Of a DNA stretch of 64,000 nucleotides, positions 44,295 to 59,200 are shown in pieces. Below the pieces are notes generated by a model. That model made no database searches. It was given only the letters and a program-made list of their open reading frames with translations, and was not told the DNA's origin. The first letter of the stretch is position 1, and each line of letters starts with the position of its first letter. The stretch is taken from assembly GCA_030737835.1 (NCBI GenBank), contig CM060856.1, positions 1,697,928 to 1,761,927 on the forward strand, read 5' to 3'. Source of the stretch: Acorus gramineus (Eukaryota; Streptophyta; Magnoliopsida; Acorales; Acoraceae). The position numbers were made by a program, and so were the translations under genes.

Positions 44295-47200
44295 ATATGT
44301 TTCACATCTTATAATGCTTCTCATTTCTGGTAGTGGATTTGATAGTCTTGATGAGGCATGAAGTTTTATATGTAGAATTGCTGTTAGGTCATTATTACCC
44401 GTGATTCTTCTCTTGTTATATGGGACTTGGTGGCCCACCTTTCATAAAAAAAAATGTAAGATGCTTCTCTCATATAAATTCTGTTGATGCCTGTGTTATT
44501 GGTTGTGTATGATTTATATCAGATTTTACCATGATGTAGGTCATTTGTTTTTTAATTTGTAAAAAATTGAAAAACTATGAAAGAAGGAGAAAAGATGGAA
44601 AAAGTTAAGATAAAAACAATATTTGTTGCATATGGTTTTCCTTTTTGAAGGGGGGGGGGGAATTGAAGGGTTTGCATTTTTTAGTTTTTTTATATTTATA
44701 TTGAAGATCTAAGTTTGCTCATATGAGAAGCTTATTTAGCATTATTGTTAAAACTAAACAAATCACATATGCTGTCATGTGTGCCTATGGCACATGCAAC
44801 GACATATTTGTGCGATCCCACATTTTCTATCTGTGAGTGAATGCGGGTATTCAGGTACACTGCTTTTAGGGTTTTAAATAGAAATTGCAAAGTGGATTAT
44901 TCCTTTACTTATGTATACATGTAGTCCTTTACTTATGTATACATGTATACTTGTGAGTGGTCCTTTACTTATGTATACATGTAGTCCTTTACTTATGTAT
45001 ACATGTAGTTCCACAACCAGCCATGATCTTTTTCATCTGGAAGTAGAAGTCATCTAGTAAGATAGGAGCTTAAATGGCAGTCAGCAGTCATCAATAAGAC
45101 ATGAGTTTATCATGTTGGACTTTGATCCCACTTAAGGTTTCAACGAAACGAACCTGCTTCTTTAAGGAGTAAAATCAGGTACTAATGTTGAACTCAGGAG
45201 GGGGGGGGGGGGGATCGTCGGGGTGTGAGAGAGAGAGACAGAAGAGAGAGGAGAAGAGAATCTTCAATACAACGAAAACCAGAAAATAGAGAAAGAGGTT
45301 GTGTTGTTACTCATTATTTGGAATATCAAGAGCACCTCTAGGTTTATGTTTATTATTCCATAGTCATTGTCGTGTATGCAAAACATCACAAAAGCTTGAT
45401 GCGTGATCTTGTACATATTGCATTCTATCAAGTTTGGTTTTGTTAACATGCTATACCTCATTAATTTCCATATATGGGTAATGCCTGCTTGTCCTGGAAT
45501 ACTTTAGTGTCTCATCCTATCTGGTGAGGTTTTTTGTGTTTATATATATTCGTTGGCTTTTAAGTTATATATATATTATCTATTCAAAATTTTCCCACTT
45601 AGTTAAGTTTCCTTGAGGTTTTGTATCTTTCTATTGATTTTTCATTGGCTACAATTTTTTTTTTTGTGACAGACAATCGTGCTGGGCATTCGTTTATTTC
45701 ATATATATCTGCCAAGGTGACTTCTAGTTTTGCATATTTTTTGACCAACATTGATTCTTTCCTTTTAATGCTAAGGCAAAGATTCAAACCATTGGAATTT
45801 TATCAATAACTACCCCTGTTTTTGCTTCATATTGAGAATCTTTTGGAGATCATTTGAACGATTATTGTGTTAACTTGTTTCAATTTTTTTTTTAATTCCT
45901 AGATTATTGACAGCATTCAAGTCACCATTAAAAACGTGCATATTGTATATGTGGATAAGCATAACGATCTGGTATGAGAATCCTCTCTTCTCATTATATT
46001 GATTTATTTATAAGTCTCCTATTTATTTCTTGCAACTTTTTGTATTTATTATCTTGAAGAATTCATGTATGACCTATTTATGGAAGCTTCTCTTGTGTTG
46101 TGAAACGATGTGCTTTTCTTTGTATTGAATTCTATTTTTTTGCCCCTTTCTAGCTAATGATATTTGATTTGGTTTACCATCTTATTATATTTTTTGATCT
46201 CCAAAATGTGAACATGTTCCGGTCATAATTTATAAATTACAGTAGCTTGATGATGATGGTGTTTTCCTTTGTATGGATATACCGAGCCACCTCTTCACTG
46301 ACAAGCTCTGGGTTTGAGTTTTCTTTTTTTTGATAGGAGAAGATTTAAGGGAGTTATGGATTCTAGTTTTTCTCATGATAGATGAAGATTTAAGAAAGAA
46401 AAACACACATGAAAAAAGTGGTAGTTAGACAAAATCTTGGAAGTTGATATTTTAACTTCATTGGAGTTATATTAAATTCCCAAAACATGTAGTTGAAGGG
46501 TAATAAGTCATCCTTATGGATGGATTACCATAACTAAAAAGCCTTTTTCGATCAAACAAGGTTTTCGGCTATTCTTGCCCATCTGACCCTTACTTTGCAC
46601 CCCCAACAAGGGCTAATAGTTTGGTTGAACAATCTATATTCTCTCTCCGCTGGTTCCTTACTCTAATATTGTCTCTTGATTGGTTCTTTTTTTTTTTTGA
46701 CGATAATCTGATGGGATCTGGTGCATTAGTGCTGATATGTCCCTTGATTGGTTCTTATCCTTGGCCATCTGTCAAAATTAAGAATTGTTGCACCTCTCCG
46801 TATCGCTTTACATTGCCATCTCTTGCATCTTTATTTTTTGGTATCACATCTATCCAAGTGCCACCCAGGTTCCTACCTTAAAATTGGGTAATAGTCTTAG
46901 CTCTACTAGTTTGGCCTGCCCCTCTAGCTCATAACTGAAGAGCATAACTTGTTTTATATGTATACTACTCTATTAGTCAATTAACACAGATTATATTCAC
47001 CACCGGAATGCTTATCTCATACCTGATTGTGGTTACTTGTCCTTCAATACATTTCCATACCAAGGTAGATGCTTCTCTTTGGCAGGGGGATGCAAATTCC
47101 AAATCTAGGGTTGCTAAATGACTTTGAAGCAGAATGAAGGGTTAAGAGTGAATCACCCTATTTTTCAATTGGTTGAACTAGGCCTTTTAATATGGGTCTA

Positions 47201-50200
47201 AGGTTGCCGCCAGGTTGATAATTAGTCGTCCAAACTCATTTCATTTTTTGTGTGGATTTCTTCCTTGGCATTGCATAGCAACTTAAGAACTATAGGCAAC
47301 TTAAGAACTATAGGACATCAAGTTGCATGTTACGAGATTATGTCTATTAACAGCCAAGTGGTATAAACATCAACTAACTGGAATATGTGATCATTTAAGT
47401 GGGATTAACTACATGCATTGTATGTGCCATTACTGAATTCTCTGGAATTGAATCAATTGTTTTTGGCAAACCTCTTTGTGATTTTAAGTTTATTAATAAT
47501 TTTTATACCCAGCTCAAAGAATTCTTGCTAAGATTAAATTTTAGTTACCCATATTATCATTATAATTTTTGTGGTATGGGAATTCATCCCGCGTATTTCA
47601 CTTGGAGGAAAAAATCTCAAACTGTGTGAATAAGAGAGAGAAAAAGAAAGCAGTCCTCTGCATTCATATATGAAATCAACAGCCAGATTTTCTTAGACTT
47701 TCGTCAGTTGTTCCATACTAGTCCATCTGAGGGCATTAGCGCCTTTTAAACTGTTTATTTATTTTTTGTTCTTATGCTTTAGATAAATATTGGTTCTTTC
47801 TAACCCCTCTTGCACATGTGCAACTGTCCCTTTTTTAATGTCTATGGTTTTGAATTTTTTCAGAGGCTGATAGTGGGACTAACATGTCAATCATATTTTT
47901 CCTTTACATGTTTTTTCAGGCTAAATTCACATTTGGTCTGAGGTTTTCCAGTCTTTCAGTAGTGATAGATTCTCGTGTAAAGCAAAACTACTCTGGGTAT
48001 GCTATTTCTCTTTCTGAAATTGTCTTTGAATTTGCTACAGTTACCTGTGCTAAAGGTGTGAAATTTCCTTTCTATAGCATATTTAGGCCTTATTTTCTCA
48101 TATTCCTTTTATATGCTTAGTAGTCTGTTTTTTTTTTATGTGCTTCATATCTTGTGGTTTGATTAGATGCAAAATTTCCGTGTTATTCTAGTTAGGGAAA
48201 AGAGTGACATGTATAAGCGATGTTGGACTCATTGACTCAGGGATGCATGTCAACATGTCCATTAATTTTTGCGTATTAGATAAATGCAGGCCAAGGAAAT
48301 TATTAATACATCTCTTTTATATCTAGTGTCTAAAATTTGGTGTCATTGTTTTATTTTATTTTATATTGTTTTTTTTTGGAGGAAAAGGTAGACATTCTAC
48401 CACTATGTATTAAGAAAAATCTTAGTACAATGACAGGCGGATGGAAAGAAAAAACAAAATGTTAGGCAAAAAAGGAGATACAAAAAACCAACTCAAGAAC
48501 CACTACCTCCCAATCGGTAGAAGTGATGTCATTGGTTCAACTAATGGTCAACCCGTTTATTCTTCTGTCTTTCTCTTTGCACAAAACAGTCCCCAATACT
48601 TAAAAGAATTTTGTTGTTGCCTCCCATATGTTCTCAAAATAAGGGGTAGCAGCTTTGAAAATCACTTGATTACGCGTCAATTGTATTGCCCAAACACCAG
48701 GTGGGATGAAAGACTCATAAATCCCTTTTGGATTTTTAACTTTTCCTTATTGGAGTCATTATATAGGCTTGTTGGGCTTATTCTCAGAGGCCCGGGGGTT
48801 GGGGGATGTTGCCCTTGGGTCGCAGCCTCCCCCAACTCCCCCGGGTTGCAGACCTTTCGGCCTCGAATTTTTATCATGGGTATTTTGGTCTATTTATGTT
48901 TCTAGGGTTTGTACATCTTGTATCTATATAAGAGTTTCGGCCTCCATTATTGAATATAACATTATTCCATTTATTTCTTCACTCCTCATCTCCCATAGTT
49001 GTTCTAGTGATTCAGCCTTCCTATTTAAACCCATATTCATTCACAGTACATACCGTTGGAGCATTGGCAAAATAAGTGTACAATAGTCTCAGGTTCATTG
49101 TTGCACATATCACACATGGTTGACTCGCTGGGATGTCATTTTACTCTATACACTTTTGTAAGCACCTTGTCTTGGTGCATGAGCCCTTTGAATCAGTGGA
49201 CTTTAATTCCCCATATTTCTTTTGGTTTTTCTCTCATTTCGATGCAAATAGGTTGATCTTTCCTTCACCAATCATAGCAAGCACTTGACAGAAAAACTCT
49301 CTTCAGTGAGGACTTGACAACACCTTATCTGGTGATTCTATCCTTGTCTGTTTTTGTTGAAGTTTCTCCATGAGCAGAGTGTAGTGTCAATGTTAGTTCT
49401 CTTTAGATTGATAATGATCCTTTTCATGGACGACTCTTATTTTTTCTTTAGACTAGTTAATTTTTTACATTGAATTAATGTCATGAATGAAAATGTTGTT
49501 GCATTCATATTATAAGAAGATGCATCTTCTGAAAAGAGGAGATGAGGGATCACCGACAAAAAAAAAAGATACCAAGATATGAAAAAAAAGGAAATCCTCC
49601 CAAAGTGAGGATACTCTTACAATGTCTCACCCAAGGAGGTTCAAGGCCCAAGCCAAGTATTTCTTATAATGGTACATTGTGACTCCTCACCTAGGAGCAC
49701 AATAACCCATGTTCTTAGTAGCCTTGGGTGGCTGGGTCTCTTGGGTGCGAGTGGACATCTCTTTTACTGTCATGTTAATTCTAGATTTCCCCTTTTCCTT
49801 TTCTTTGTTATCTTGACGTTGTACTACTTATATGTATTAATATAACGAGGTAAAAAGTTTACATTTTCCTAAACAAAAATGTTACTTTGAAAAGTCATCC
49901 ACTCAATTCCCTTCTCTCATCTTTTTGAATTTCACAATGTGCTAACCGGATTTAACATTTAAGACCAAATCGACATTGTCGCGCCTCACTAATGATTACC
50001 AGATGACAATCACCCTAGGAGAAGTGAGATTTGACATTGAGCATACCTTATCTGAAGCACCTGAGTTCAACTTCACGCTTTGCATTCCATATCCACGTTA
50101 TCACCTCTGTTACATGCTCTTACTTCTGTGTTCCTCATTGCAAAAGGTCTATCATGGAACCTTGCAAACACCAATTCCTAAAACTCCCGTGACCCCTTTT

Positions 50201-53200
50201 TTTCTAAAAGAAGTTGAAGAAGCAGTGCCACATGGAGGTGATTTATAAGGGGCATTTTGTGGAACCTCCTATGTACCTTACAATTTAATTTACGTGCTTC
50301 ACTATGAATGATTTTATGTAATTGCCCTTCAATTGGTATATTATCACAATGGGTAATGCCTCAATTTTGGGAAAAACAATATGTGGCTCTCATTAAAATC
50401 CTTAATAAACATGCTTTATATATATTCTGCTACAAAATAATATTGTCTAATTAAATGAGTGTCACATATAATTAAAAAATGTATTAAAAAATGTTTGACA
50501 AGAATTTGTCTCATCTCAATTAAAATTAATTGGACATAATGTCGTAGGCATCACAATAGAGTTTCTTGGTAGATGTTCTAAAGGAGGGAAAATCGGTAGT
50601 GATTATTGAGGTCAGCCTAACTTAGACATGTGGAACTATGCTATCATCATTAAATATAACAGATTTCACAATATAACTCGTGTAATAGAGTATTTGTTAA
50701 TAACTTTATGTTTTATAATGTATTAACAATGAACAACTTCTTTCTTGATGACAAGTTTTCGTAGATCTTGTGGATTATTGTTGTTTTTCTAATCTTACAC
50801 CTTAATGTTTATCGCAATGTAAAATGTGATTTTTAGTCTGAAATGAATGCCATTCATTTTATATAATGCTACATGACTAGATCATGATATACGTAGAGAC
50901 ACCATGTTGTCACTAGCCTTATTGGGTATGAGATAGCTAGCTTGGCTTTCAACAAATCATTTTATTCTAGTTGTTTAATCAGTTTGTATGCATAACACCT
51001 CTTTTCAGGAATTCTCTTTGTATGATATTTCTTTGACTCAAGAAAGTTTGCTAAAATGAATATTCTCGATGTTGAGTTTTATTTATGCCTTCTTTTTTAA
51101 TTGGTCATTTGTTTTTTGATACTTCTTTTGGCTTATTTGGAAGCTTCCTAAAAATGTTTTCTTCTTGAATCATCAGTTGGGTATTAAAGTGGACTTCCGA
51201 AGCAATTTAGTTTTTCAGTTTTTTAATTTTTTTTTTGTTCTTGTTAGGGCTTCTACTGGCAAGTTGAAAGGGGGCCAAGTGAACAAGATTGTTGAAATAT
51301 CGACATTGGGAATTTATTGTAATATGTATGAACAATATCCTACTTTCTCAGGAACCAATAATCATACTGACTTCCAACAATCTTATAACGCGAATTCCAA
51401 TCCTGAGGATGATGACTACATTATTCCTCCATTTGATGCAACAGTGTTTCTCATGGTATGCTGCAATCACTAATTCACTATTTTCTTTTCATATTGGTCC
51501 TGAAATGCTGCCTTTTTTTTCTTGTTGAGATTCACTTTCCAAATCTTTGCTTATTATATAACTTATATATCATCACTACTTAATGATCTTATATTTTACA
51601 TTTTAAAAAAATTATTGGGTGAGGCAACAAATTATTTTTTATATTGTACATTTGTTTACATTTTTACCGTAAAATGAATTGCGTCATAGTAAGTTTGTCA
51701 ACGGATATCCATATCCTATCTTCAATCATTCGGATATGGATATTAATTTTTGGATTTAGATGTCTTCGGAATCGAACTTATGAATATTTTTTTTTACATG
51801 TCTAAATATGGAAACTAATTTGGATAATCAAGCGATATATTAGAGAGACATGGGAATTAATATATATCACCTCTTTATGAATATGGAAATTAGATTATAG
51901 AAACATATATAAATATATAATTTAGTTATATTAAGATATTCATATAAAAAATACTGATATCCATAATTGCACTTTGGATATTTGAGTATCAGATAATTTT
52001 TTATTTTTCAAGTACGGATGCAGAGCTGAAACAAATACTTGGATAAGTCACAGGTTTAGTCATCAAACTCTAAAAAGAGCTTAGGCTGGCCGTAGGCCAA
52101 TGAAGAAGTGAACAATTGCATTAGAAGCTTCTAGAAAACTATCATTGACAATTCAAAGCATATAGGTTTAGTGTCTCTTAACCATATTCTAGTGTATTAG
52201 TGAATAGCACATGCACTGCATGTTATACCTAATAGATGCCGTGTTATCAAAGCGGGAGTGGTTAAAAATTAAATTTCCCAAGCATGATAGAGGATTTACT
52301 GTACTATTAGTTTTTTAAGGTGTTAAAGAGTATTTTTTGTATTTTGTTGTTTGAAAATTTTAATGTGAGAGAGAGTTGCTAATTACCTGGTGAGAGAGTG
52401 GCTGGTTAATTAAACTACGTGACTTGTACAATTTGTGTGTGGATGACATTTTGATCTTTTTCGTGATATGGTGGGACACATTCATCTTCAAGGAAAATAC
52501 CATTGTAATAATGGGATAACTGATAATAAGTTGTTTTCATCCATATTCTTTTCAGATCTATACCTTACATCCCTTCTATTAGTAAAAGTCGGTCATCTTA
52601 AGCTGAACCTAACAAAGTGAACTTAGCGGATTGGACTAGTTTTTGGAAACAATTCATGTACCTGGATATAATCATATCCCTTTAACATTCTGACTGTGAT
52701 TGCTTTAAGTTTTTATATCTTTTATATTTAAGCCTTAACTTGTTTATGTTGGAATATTTATTGCAAGGTAATTTTTTTTCTTTTTATTTAATGGTGAACA
52801 TTTTTCTTTCATGGAGGAGACTTTTTTTCGTATCATCTAGTTTGTCTGTTTATGGGACCGAGTCTGTGTTCACATTAATAATTTCTGAATGAAATTTTGT
52901 AGAATTCTAAATTTTGTTTTCCTTTTCTCCTATTTTACTCCTTGAATTTCAGTTGGTTATATATATATATATATATCAGAAAAAAATTAGAGAGAGGGTG
53001 CATAATAGTTTGAATATTTGAAATAATTCACAACTTTTTGATCTGCCCATGCAAGCCTCCATAAACGAACATCAACAAAAACCTAAATTTGTTTTTTCCA
53101 TACCTTCCCTTTGTGGATGCATTGATATGAACTTCTTTCATTTTTCTAATAAATGCTCTACTCCGACCATCTTCTTTTGTGGAAAATTCCCAAGCCTTGG

Positions 53201-56200
53201 TCACTAAAAGACTTGCCAATCAATTCAATCTCCCGATACAAGCATGGCAATCGCACTCTGATTTATTGCAACTTAGAATAGCCTAAGAAAAACCCTTGCA
53301 AATGATTACAGAGAACCATTCATCCAACCAAAATAAACCTCACCTCCTCCCACATCAAATCTTCTTTCATGTAGACTCGACTTGACAACTTGCATGACTC
53401 GTTTCTAGGTGAGAGATCTTGTATGAGGATCTTGGCCTATCTTTGAATTTCTTCTCTTTTGCCTGCAACGCTGTACATTCCTAAAAATCGATTATGCTTG
53501 CTAATATCCTGTTATTTGTGAAGTTTTGAATTTTTTTTTTTTTTTGAGAAATAATTAATGATGATGAAGTTTTTACAGTTTTTTATCTAACAAATAATAA
53601 TGACAGGTAAACAAGTCTGGAAAGGTTGATGGTACTCCACAAAATTCCATTACCGCTGAGTTAACTTCACTGGTTTGTTCCCTGTCATACGAAGGCAATT
53701 CTCATTTGATGCTGCATGCTTTATATCTTGTGAATGTTTTTTTGGCCTTTTTCTCCATAGCATTAGTATTTGCGGAAATATGAATCTCAGTTTGGGTTTC
53801 ATTAGGTAATTTTATTGAAAGAAGTTCAATTGCAACAAATTATGAGTTTGTGTGATTACTTCTCAACATGTGCTTTGAGAGAGAGGTAAGTTCTTAATTG
53901 ATTCACTTTACCCGGTCTTTCTTTTAAATTGTCGTATTTCCTACATGAAACTTTTATATTAAATTTATATTCATATATGTTGTAGCTCATGTCTACATAT
54001 ATTATAGTTGTCTCGTAAGCTTATTTATTTGGGTCACACGATTAATCTCTATTTAATTGACTGACTGTCCCTAGGATGCATCCTTAAGTGTTGGCCGATA
54101 GGTACATCACACATAACTGTCTTGGGGAATTTAAGGAGAGTCCATGAACCGCCCCAAGGTTGGGTAATAATACTTAGGGTAATCGGATAACCTCCTTGGG
54201 GAGTCAGGGAATTGGTCTAGGGAGTCGAGGTACCTCTCCGGGCCTCCTGGGAGTCAGAAAATCGCTTCAGGGATTTGGGGAGCCATAAGTTGGGTTAGGG
54301 TAGTTGTCTCAGAGGGAGATGAACGTCGGATGGAGATGTTAGTGATCTCTGGTTGCGCTTTCAGTCTATGAATTAAGGTTGTCAATTGGCAGGCCATTTG
54401 TTGAAGACCCGCATCCACGATGCAACACCAATCACCCTTAAGATCCATGCACCAAACCTATAAAGGAGCTGTTTCACACAGTCCTTTGCAACCTCTCATG
54501 TAGTTCCATATCCCCAGAGGGGTATATTCTTGGTTAGTGAAGCATGTAAATTTTCACTTTTTATACGTGTAGATTCTTTGGAGTAAATACTTTAGTATAT
54601 GAAGATACATGCTTTGTTACATGGAGTGAACACATTTGAAAAATGAAAGCATGGTGGGACCACATACGGGACTTGTCTCTACAATATCAAACCTAAAATC
54701 TCATTAGGCCCATAACATAAATCATATCTCAAAGCCTAAGTACCTAAAGAAAAGAGGCATTGTTGCACACTGTTCTTATTGGAAGCCCTGTATGCACTCT
54801 CATATCCCAACATAGCTTTGTAAGAGAAGCATGTAACTACATTATCGATGTGTCCCTACATTATCGATATGACTCAATCTCTTAGACGTGAGGAGATTCC
54901 GACCAATGACCACCTCATGTTGGTTGGAGATTTAATGAACTTGAGGCTTCAGTGACCCACAACTGGTTGCCATATTGGTTACTGTCGACAGAATATTGGC
55001 TGCCGAAAAGGGTTGATGTGTGGGTTGTAATCTAGGAAAAAATGATTGATCCGTCTGCTTTGAGATCGTCAAATCTTCTATTGAACTAGGCATTGTCACA
55101 GACGACCACCACTAATGTGATCTCTGCAAGGTGAGCTTCCTTGAGAACCAAGCCTACCAGCCAAAGATCTCATCAATGGGAAGATCCGGCGAAGCGGCTG
55201 CATCAAGAAGCTTGCGCTTGTATAAGTTCGGTTGAAGCCTCAAGTGATGTGTTAGTCCATCATTGGGCCATGTTAGGGTTGGCGAGGTTCCGGTAGATTC
55301 AATGAAAGAATGAAATGAAGCTTGATTTGGATGCAAGGAGAGCCATATTAAAATTTGTGATCTTAGGGCACACTTGGTTATATTTTTACAAAAATAGAAA
55401 TTTTAATATTGTTTTTCCTAATAATTTATTGGTGTGTCCATAAAAATAGAAAATCCTAGGTCTTGAAGCACAACATGTGGTAGCCTCAGAGGAAGAGTTC
55501 TTTCCAAATAATTTTATATACAACTAACCATTTAATCAAAAGATTTACTCCTACAATATGGACAAATGAGCAAGGACAATTTGATACCCTGCAAGCTTAT
55601 GATTTAATAAATCTACAAAATTATTAAATAGGCCCTGCAAGACTACGATTTAATAAAATTGATGCCCAAATTAGAAATGGACCTCTGAATTACTATAGAA
55701 AATAAAATAAATGAATATCAATGCAATCAAACCGTATGCTATGGAAAATTTCCTCTAGCATAACAAATATTCCAAGCATAATGACACAATAACATGGCAT
55801 ATATTAATAAAATAAACAATGAAAATGTAAAATTCTCCAAGTAAGTAAAAATTTATAATATATCAGAAAATATCAAAATTGCTACATTGAGGGTGAATAA
55901 GAGAACAATCAGATGGATGGCCGTGAGAGTGAAGGAATTCGCTGCTCCTCAATCAAGATATTCTTTTAAGATTCCATCCATGGTGATCCACCTATCTTCC
56001 AATCCACTGGAGAAGAATCAGATCTCCTTATTCTTCTAGGTTTTCTTCTATTTCTGAAAGTGATGTGAATAATTCATATATGAGCCTACACCTGACTTAA
56101 ACTTGGTTGGGATTTGGGTTGGCCTCACTTTTCGCATTGGTTTGTTTTGGGTTCAGGTTGACTAGCTTGGATTAGTTCAAACCTGCTCAAGTTGCAGACC

Positions 56201-59200
56201 TAATACCGATGAACTGGCTCTTAAATCAAAGGCATATAAATTGCTTTTGGTCATTCAATGAAGAAACCAGACAAACAGAACATCTAACATTATATAAATT
56301 ATTTAGGAAACTAATAAAGAGTATCTATCATTTTTAGCGCTTTCCTAGCTTGTGTTAGTCTGCCTATTAAGCCAGTGACAACGACCCATAAGATTGCATT
56401 CAGAACACTATTAATTTATTATACTGCATTTATTTATTTATTTATTCTCATAGAAGGAATCAAGATCTTTTCTTACTTTTTATCTGTTGCATGAGTTCTA
56501 CAATGTCGCTCTCAAGTTTAAATTAAATTAAATATTTTGTTACATACAAGAATAATTGCATGAAAACGGATTGAGCTTGGCTCTATTTCTTCTGAAATGG
56601 CATATACAGATATGGGCGATACCGACCTTGTCGAAACACTTTAACAATGAAGCTTGATGGTTGGCAAAAAAGGTGGTGGCGCTATGCACAAGAATCTGTC
56701 TTAGCAGATGTCCGTCGAAAATTAAAGAGGACTTCTTGGAGCTACCTGGGTCAACGGATGTAAGTCTCTTGCTTTGCCTTTGTGCATGCTTTAAATTTGA
56801 CCTATTCCCATGCACATCTGGATGTTTATTGCTTGTATGGAATTTTTATGTCCTAACTGTTTCTTTTAAATTTTCTTTGCTCTATTGAAGCTTCATTCTA
56901 TGGTAGAGAAATTGGTGTGTACAGAAGATTAATCAATTGTCATATGCTCAAAATAAGAAGCATATTAACTAATAAATCTTGGTGAAATGGAGCCAAGAGC
57001 AATTGTAATCAGGTTCACTTGGTGAAATGGTTGTCCATGTGTGGTTGCCGGAGGGAGGGAGGGGCTGGTGTTCTGAACTTGGACGACATGAACAAGGCTC
57101 TACTCTGTAAATGGCTCTGGAGATGGGCAGCAAACTGAAGATTTATATGGTGCAGGGTGGTGGAAGCAAGATATGGGGAAGTGAGGCTTGGCAGTTCCCG
57201 GTTCCTAGACCTTCTCCTAGGATGTCCAACATCTGGAAGGGAATTATGAGTTTGGCTGTGGAATTCTTGTCCACAATTGGCTGGAGTGTTGGATCCGGGA
57301 AAGATATCTCCTTTTTGCATGATGTATGGTTGGGCAATTTCACTTTAAAGGAGTGATTCCCCTCTTTGTTTGGCCTGGCATCCTCTGTAGCTGGTTCAGG
57401 CAGATGCTTCTGAAGTGATAATACACCGCGCAACCAAATCCTAGATGCAGTGAGTTCATTGCTTGCTGGTCCTTCTGCAGGAGCTTTAGGAGGTCAAGCT
57501 CTAGGAGGGGATGAGGGATTGTTGCGTGTGGTTACCTAAGCAATGTAACGGGTTCTCGGTTCGTGCGTATTATGGATGGAGGTGCAAAAGCTGGGAGCAA
57601 ATGTTCAGATCAAAAAGAAGGCGAAGGAGATATGGTGTCCAAAAATTCCGCTGAAGGTCCAGTCGTTCTTATGGCTGGTGTATCAGGACAGAGTATTAAC
57701 TAAGTTGTACAGATCTAAATGGGCTTGGGCACAGGGATGTGACCCGTGTGCTTTGTGGTGCGGAACCTGAGTCAGTAGAGCACTTGTTTGTCAACTGCTC
57801 GGTTTCTGGACAGGTATGGAGTCTGTTAGGAGCGGTGTCTGGGCTGATTTTGAGCTTCACTAATATCGAAGTTATGTGGGAAGTGGGGAAAAAGCATTGG
57901 AGGACGGGATCGAAATGTGAATGCGAAAAACACTCAAAGCTATGTTCCAGCTACGGTTTGGCTGATTTGGCTAGTAACAGAACCATGTACTCTTCAAAGG
58001 AAGGTCCTACGTGGAGAATGTATGGGATTCAGTCACGCGCTTTATTAAAGATTGGGGTCTTTTCTGTGTGGGGGCTAAGAGGGTCTCTTTGTTAGGGGGT
58101 GTTTTTGTAATCGATCCGTAAGTATGGTCGGTTGTAAGTAGGACCCTCTCCTGCTTTGATCCGGTTTGACTTGTACTTTTTTTTCCTTGTTTTGGGCTCC
58201 TGTTATATATAATAAAATGCCTACTATCTTATTCACACAACAAAAAAAAACTAATAACTTTTTTAGATAGATGGATTAACTTGTGATTGGATGTGAACAT
58301 CCGTGCTTCCGTTTTCTTATCTAGCATATTAGTGTTTTTTTTTTTTTTGAAAGCATGGTAGGCATGAGCCATGATTTTATTAATCAGGCAAATGCCCAGA
58401 ATGAAAATTACAGAGGTTAAAGACATATTAGTGTGTATGTTATTAATGAGTTCTCATAGTTATGGATTGCTGCATTGAATAGTGATGCAAAATAGTTTTC
58501 GTAGGTATCACAACAGAGCTGAAGCCTTCAGGCTCCTTGGTCCATGGAATGAAATCCAACAAGAACACACCCACACCCCATTCCCCCAAATCCAAATCAC
58601 AAAAATAAATAAATAACTAAATAAATATATAAATAAATAAAATAATAATAAATCCTTGTGTGAGTTTCCCATCATGTATGGCTAGCTAGACCTATCATGA
58701 ACCAAACTTTTTAAATTGTTCATGCTAGTTTAAAATTTGCGCTCTTCATTTTTATTTTGTTCTAAGCTTGTTTCCTTTTTGGATATTAAACTGGTTTCTC
58801 GGATGCTTGACCACTTCCACTTTTTTGCTACTATTGATGATCCACTTGCTCTTACAAAAATCTTTTGGGTTAATTTTGTTATATAATGATCTCTCAACCT
58901 AATTATAAATATTTATAGATTTTAATGCACCATTTAGAAGATATTGACTTATTTTTGCACAATCTTTTTTTTCCCTTTTTTCCTGATGGGACCTTGGTCA
59001 TTAGGAACATACAGTCATTTGAAAGGTTGATGGGTATTATGTTTTTAGGATCCGTTATCATCTTGTTGTATCACATTATTTCATATGATGCAAGAGCGGG
59101 TTGAATATTAGCTTTTAAGAACTCTTGCTTTATATTCTTGATGCATTTTTATGTTAAGCTGAAGTTTTTTATCATCCTTTTGGATGCAGAAATCAGCGAC

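Larger units (their letters stand above)
47997..51247 (+). other. VPS13 intron 7 (3.3 kb)
   Basis: Donor TGGGTATGC, acceptor CTTGTTAG. It holds the minus-strand LINE relic 48363-49390 and its inserted LTR-like piece; 49400-51247 shows no recognisable gene, only short open readings without known motifs. Confidence 0.8.

Noticed and set aside
49976..50248. 90-codon open reading in VPS13 intron 7 as an extra VPS13 exon
   Set aside because: Exons 7 and 8 join in phase and give the expected continuous VPS13 sequence without it; its residues match no VPS13 block.
52970..53280. Minus-strand reading at 53028-53219 as a gene fragment
   Set aside because: No recognised motif, no homologous copy in the window and no good start or splice context.
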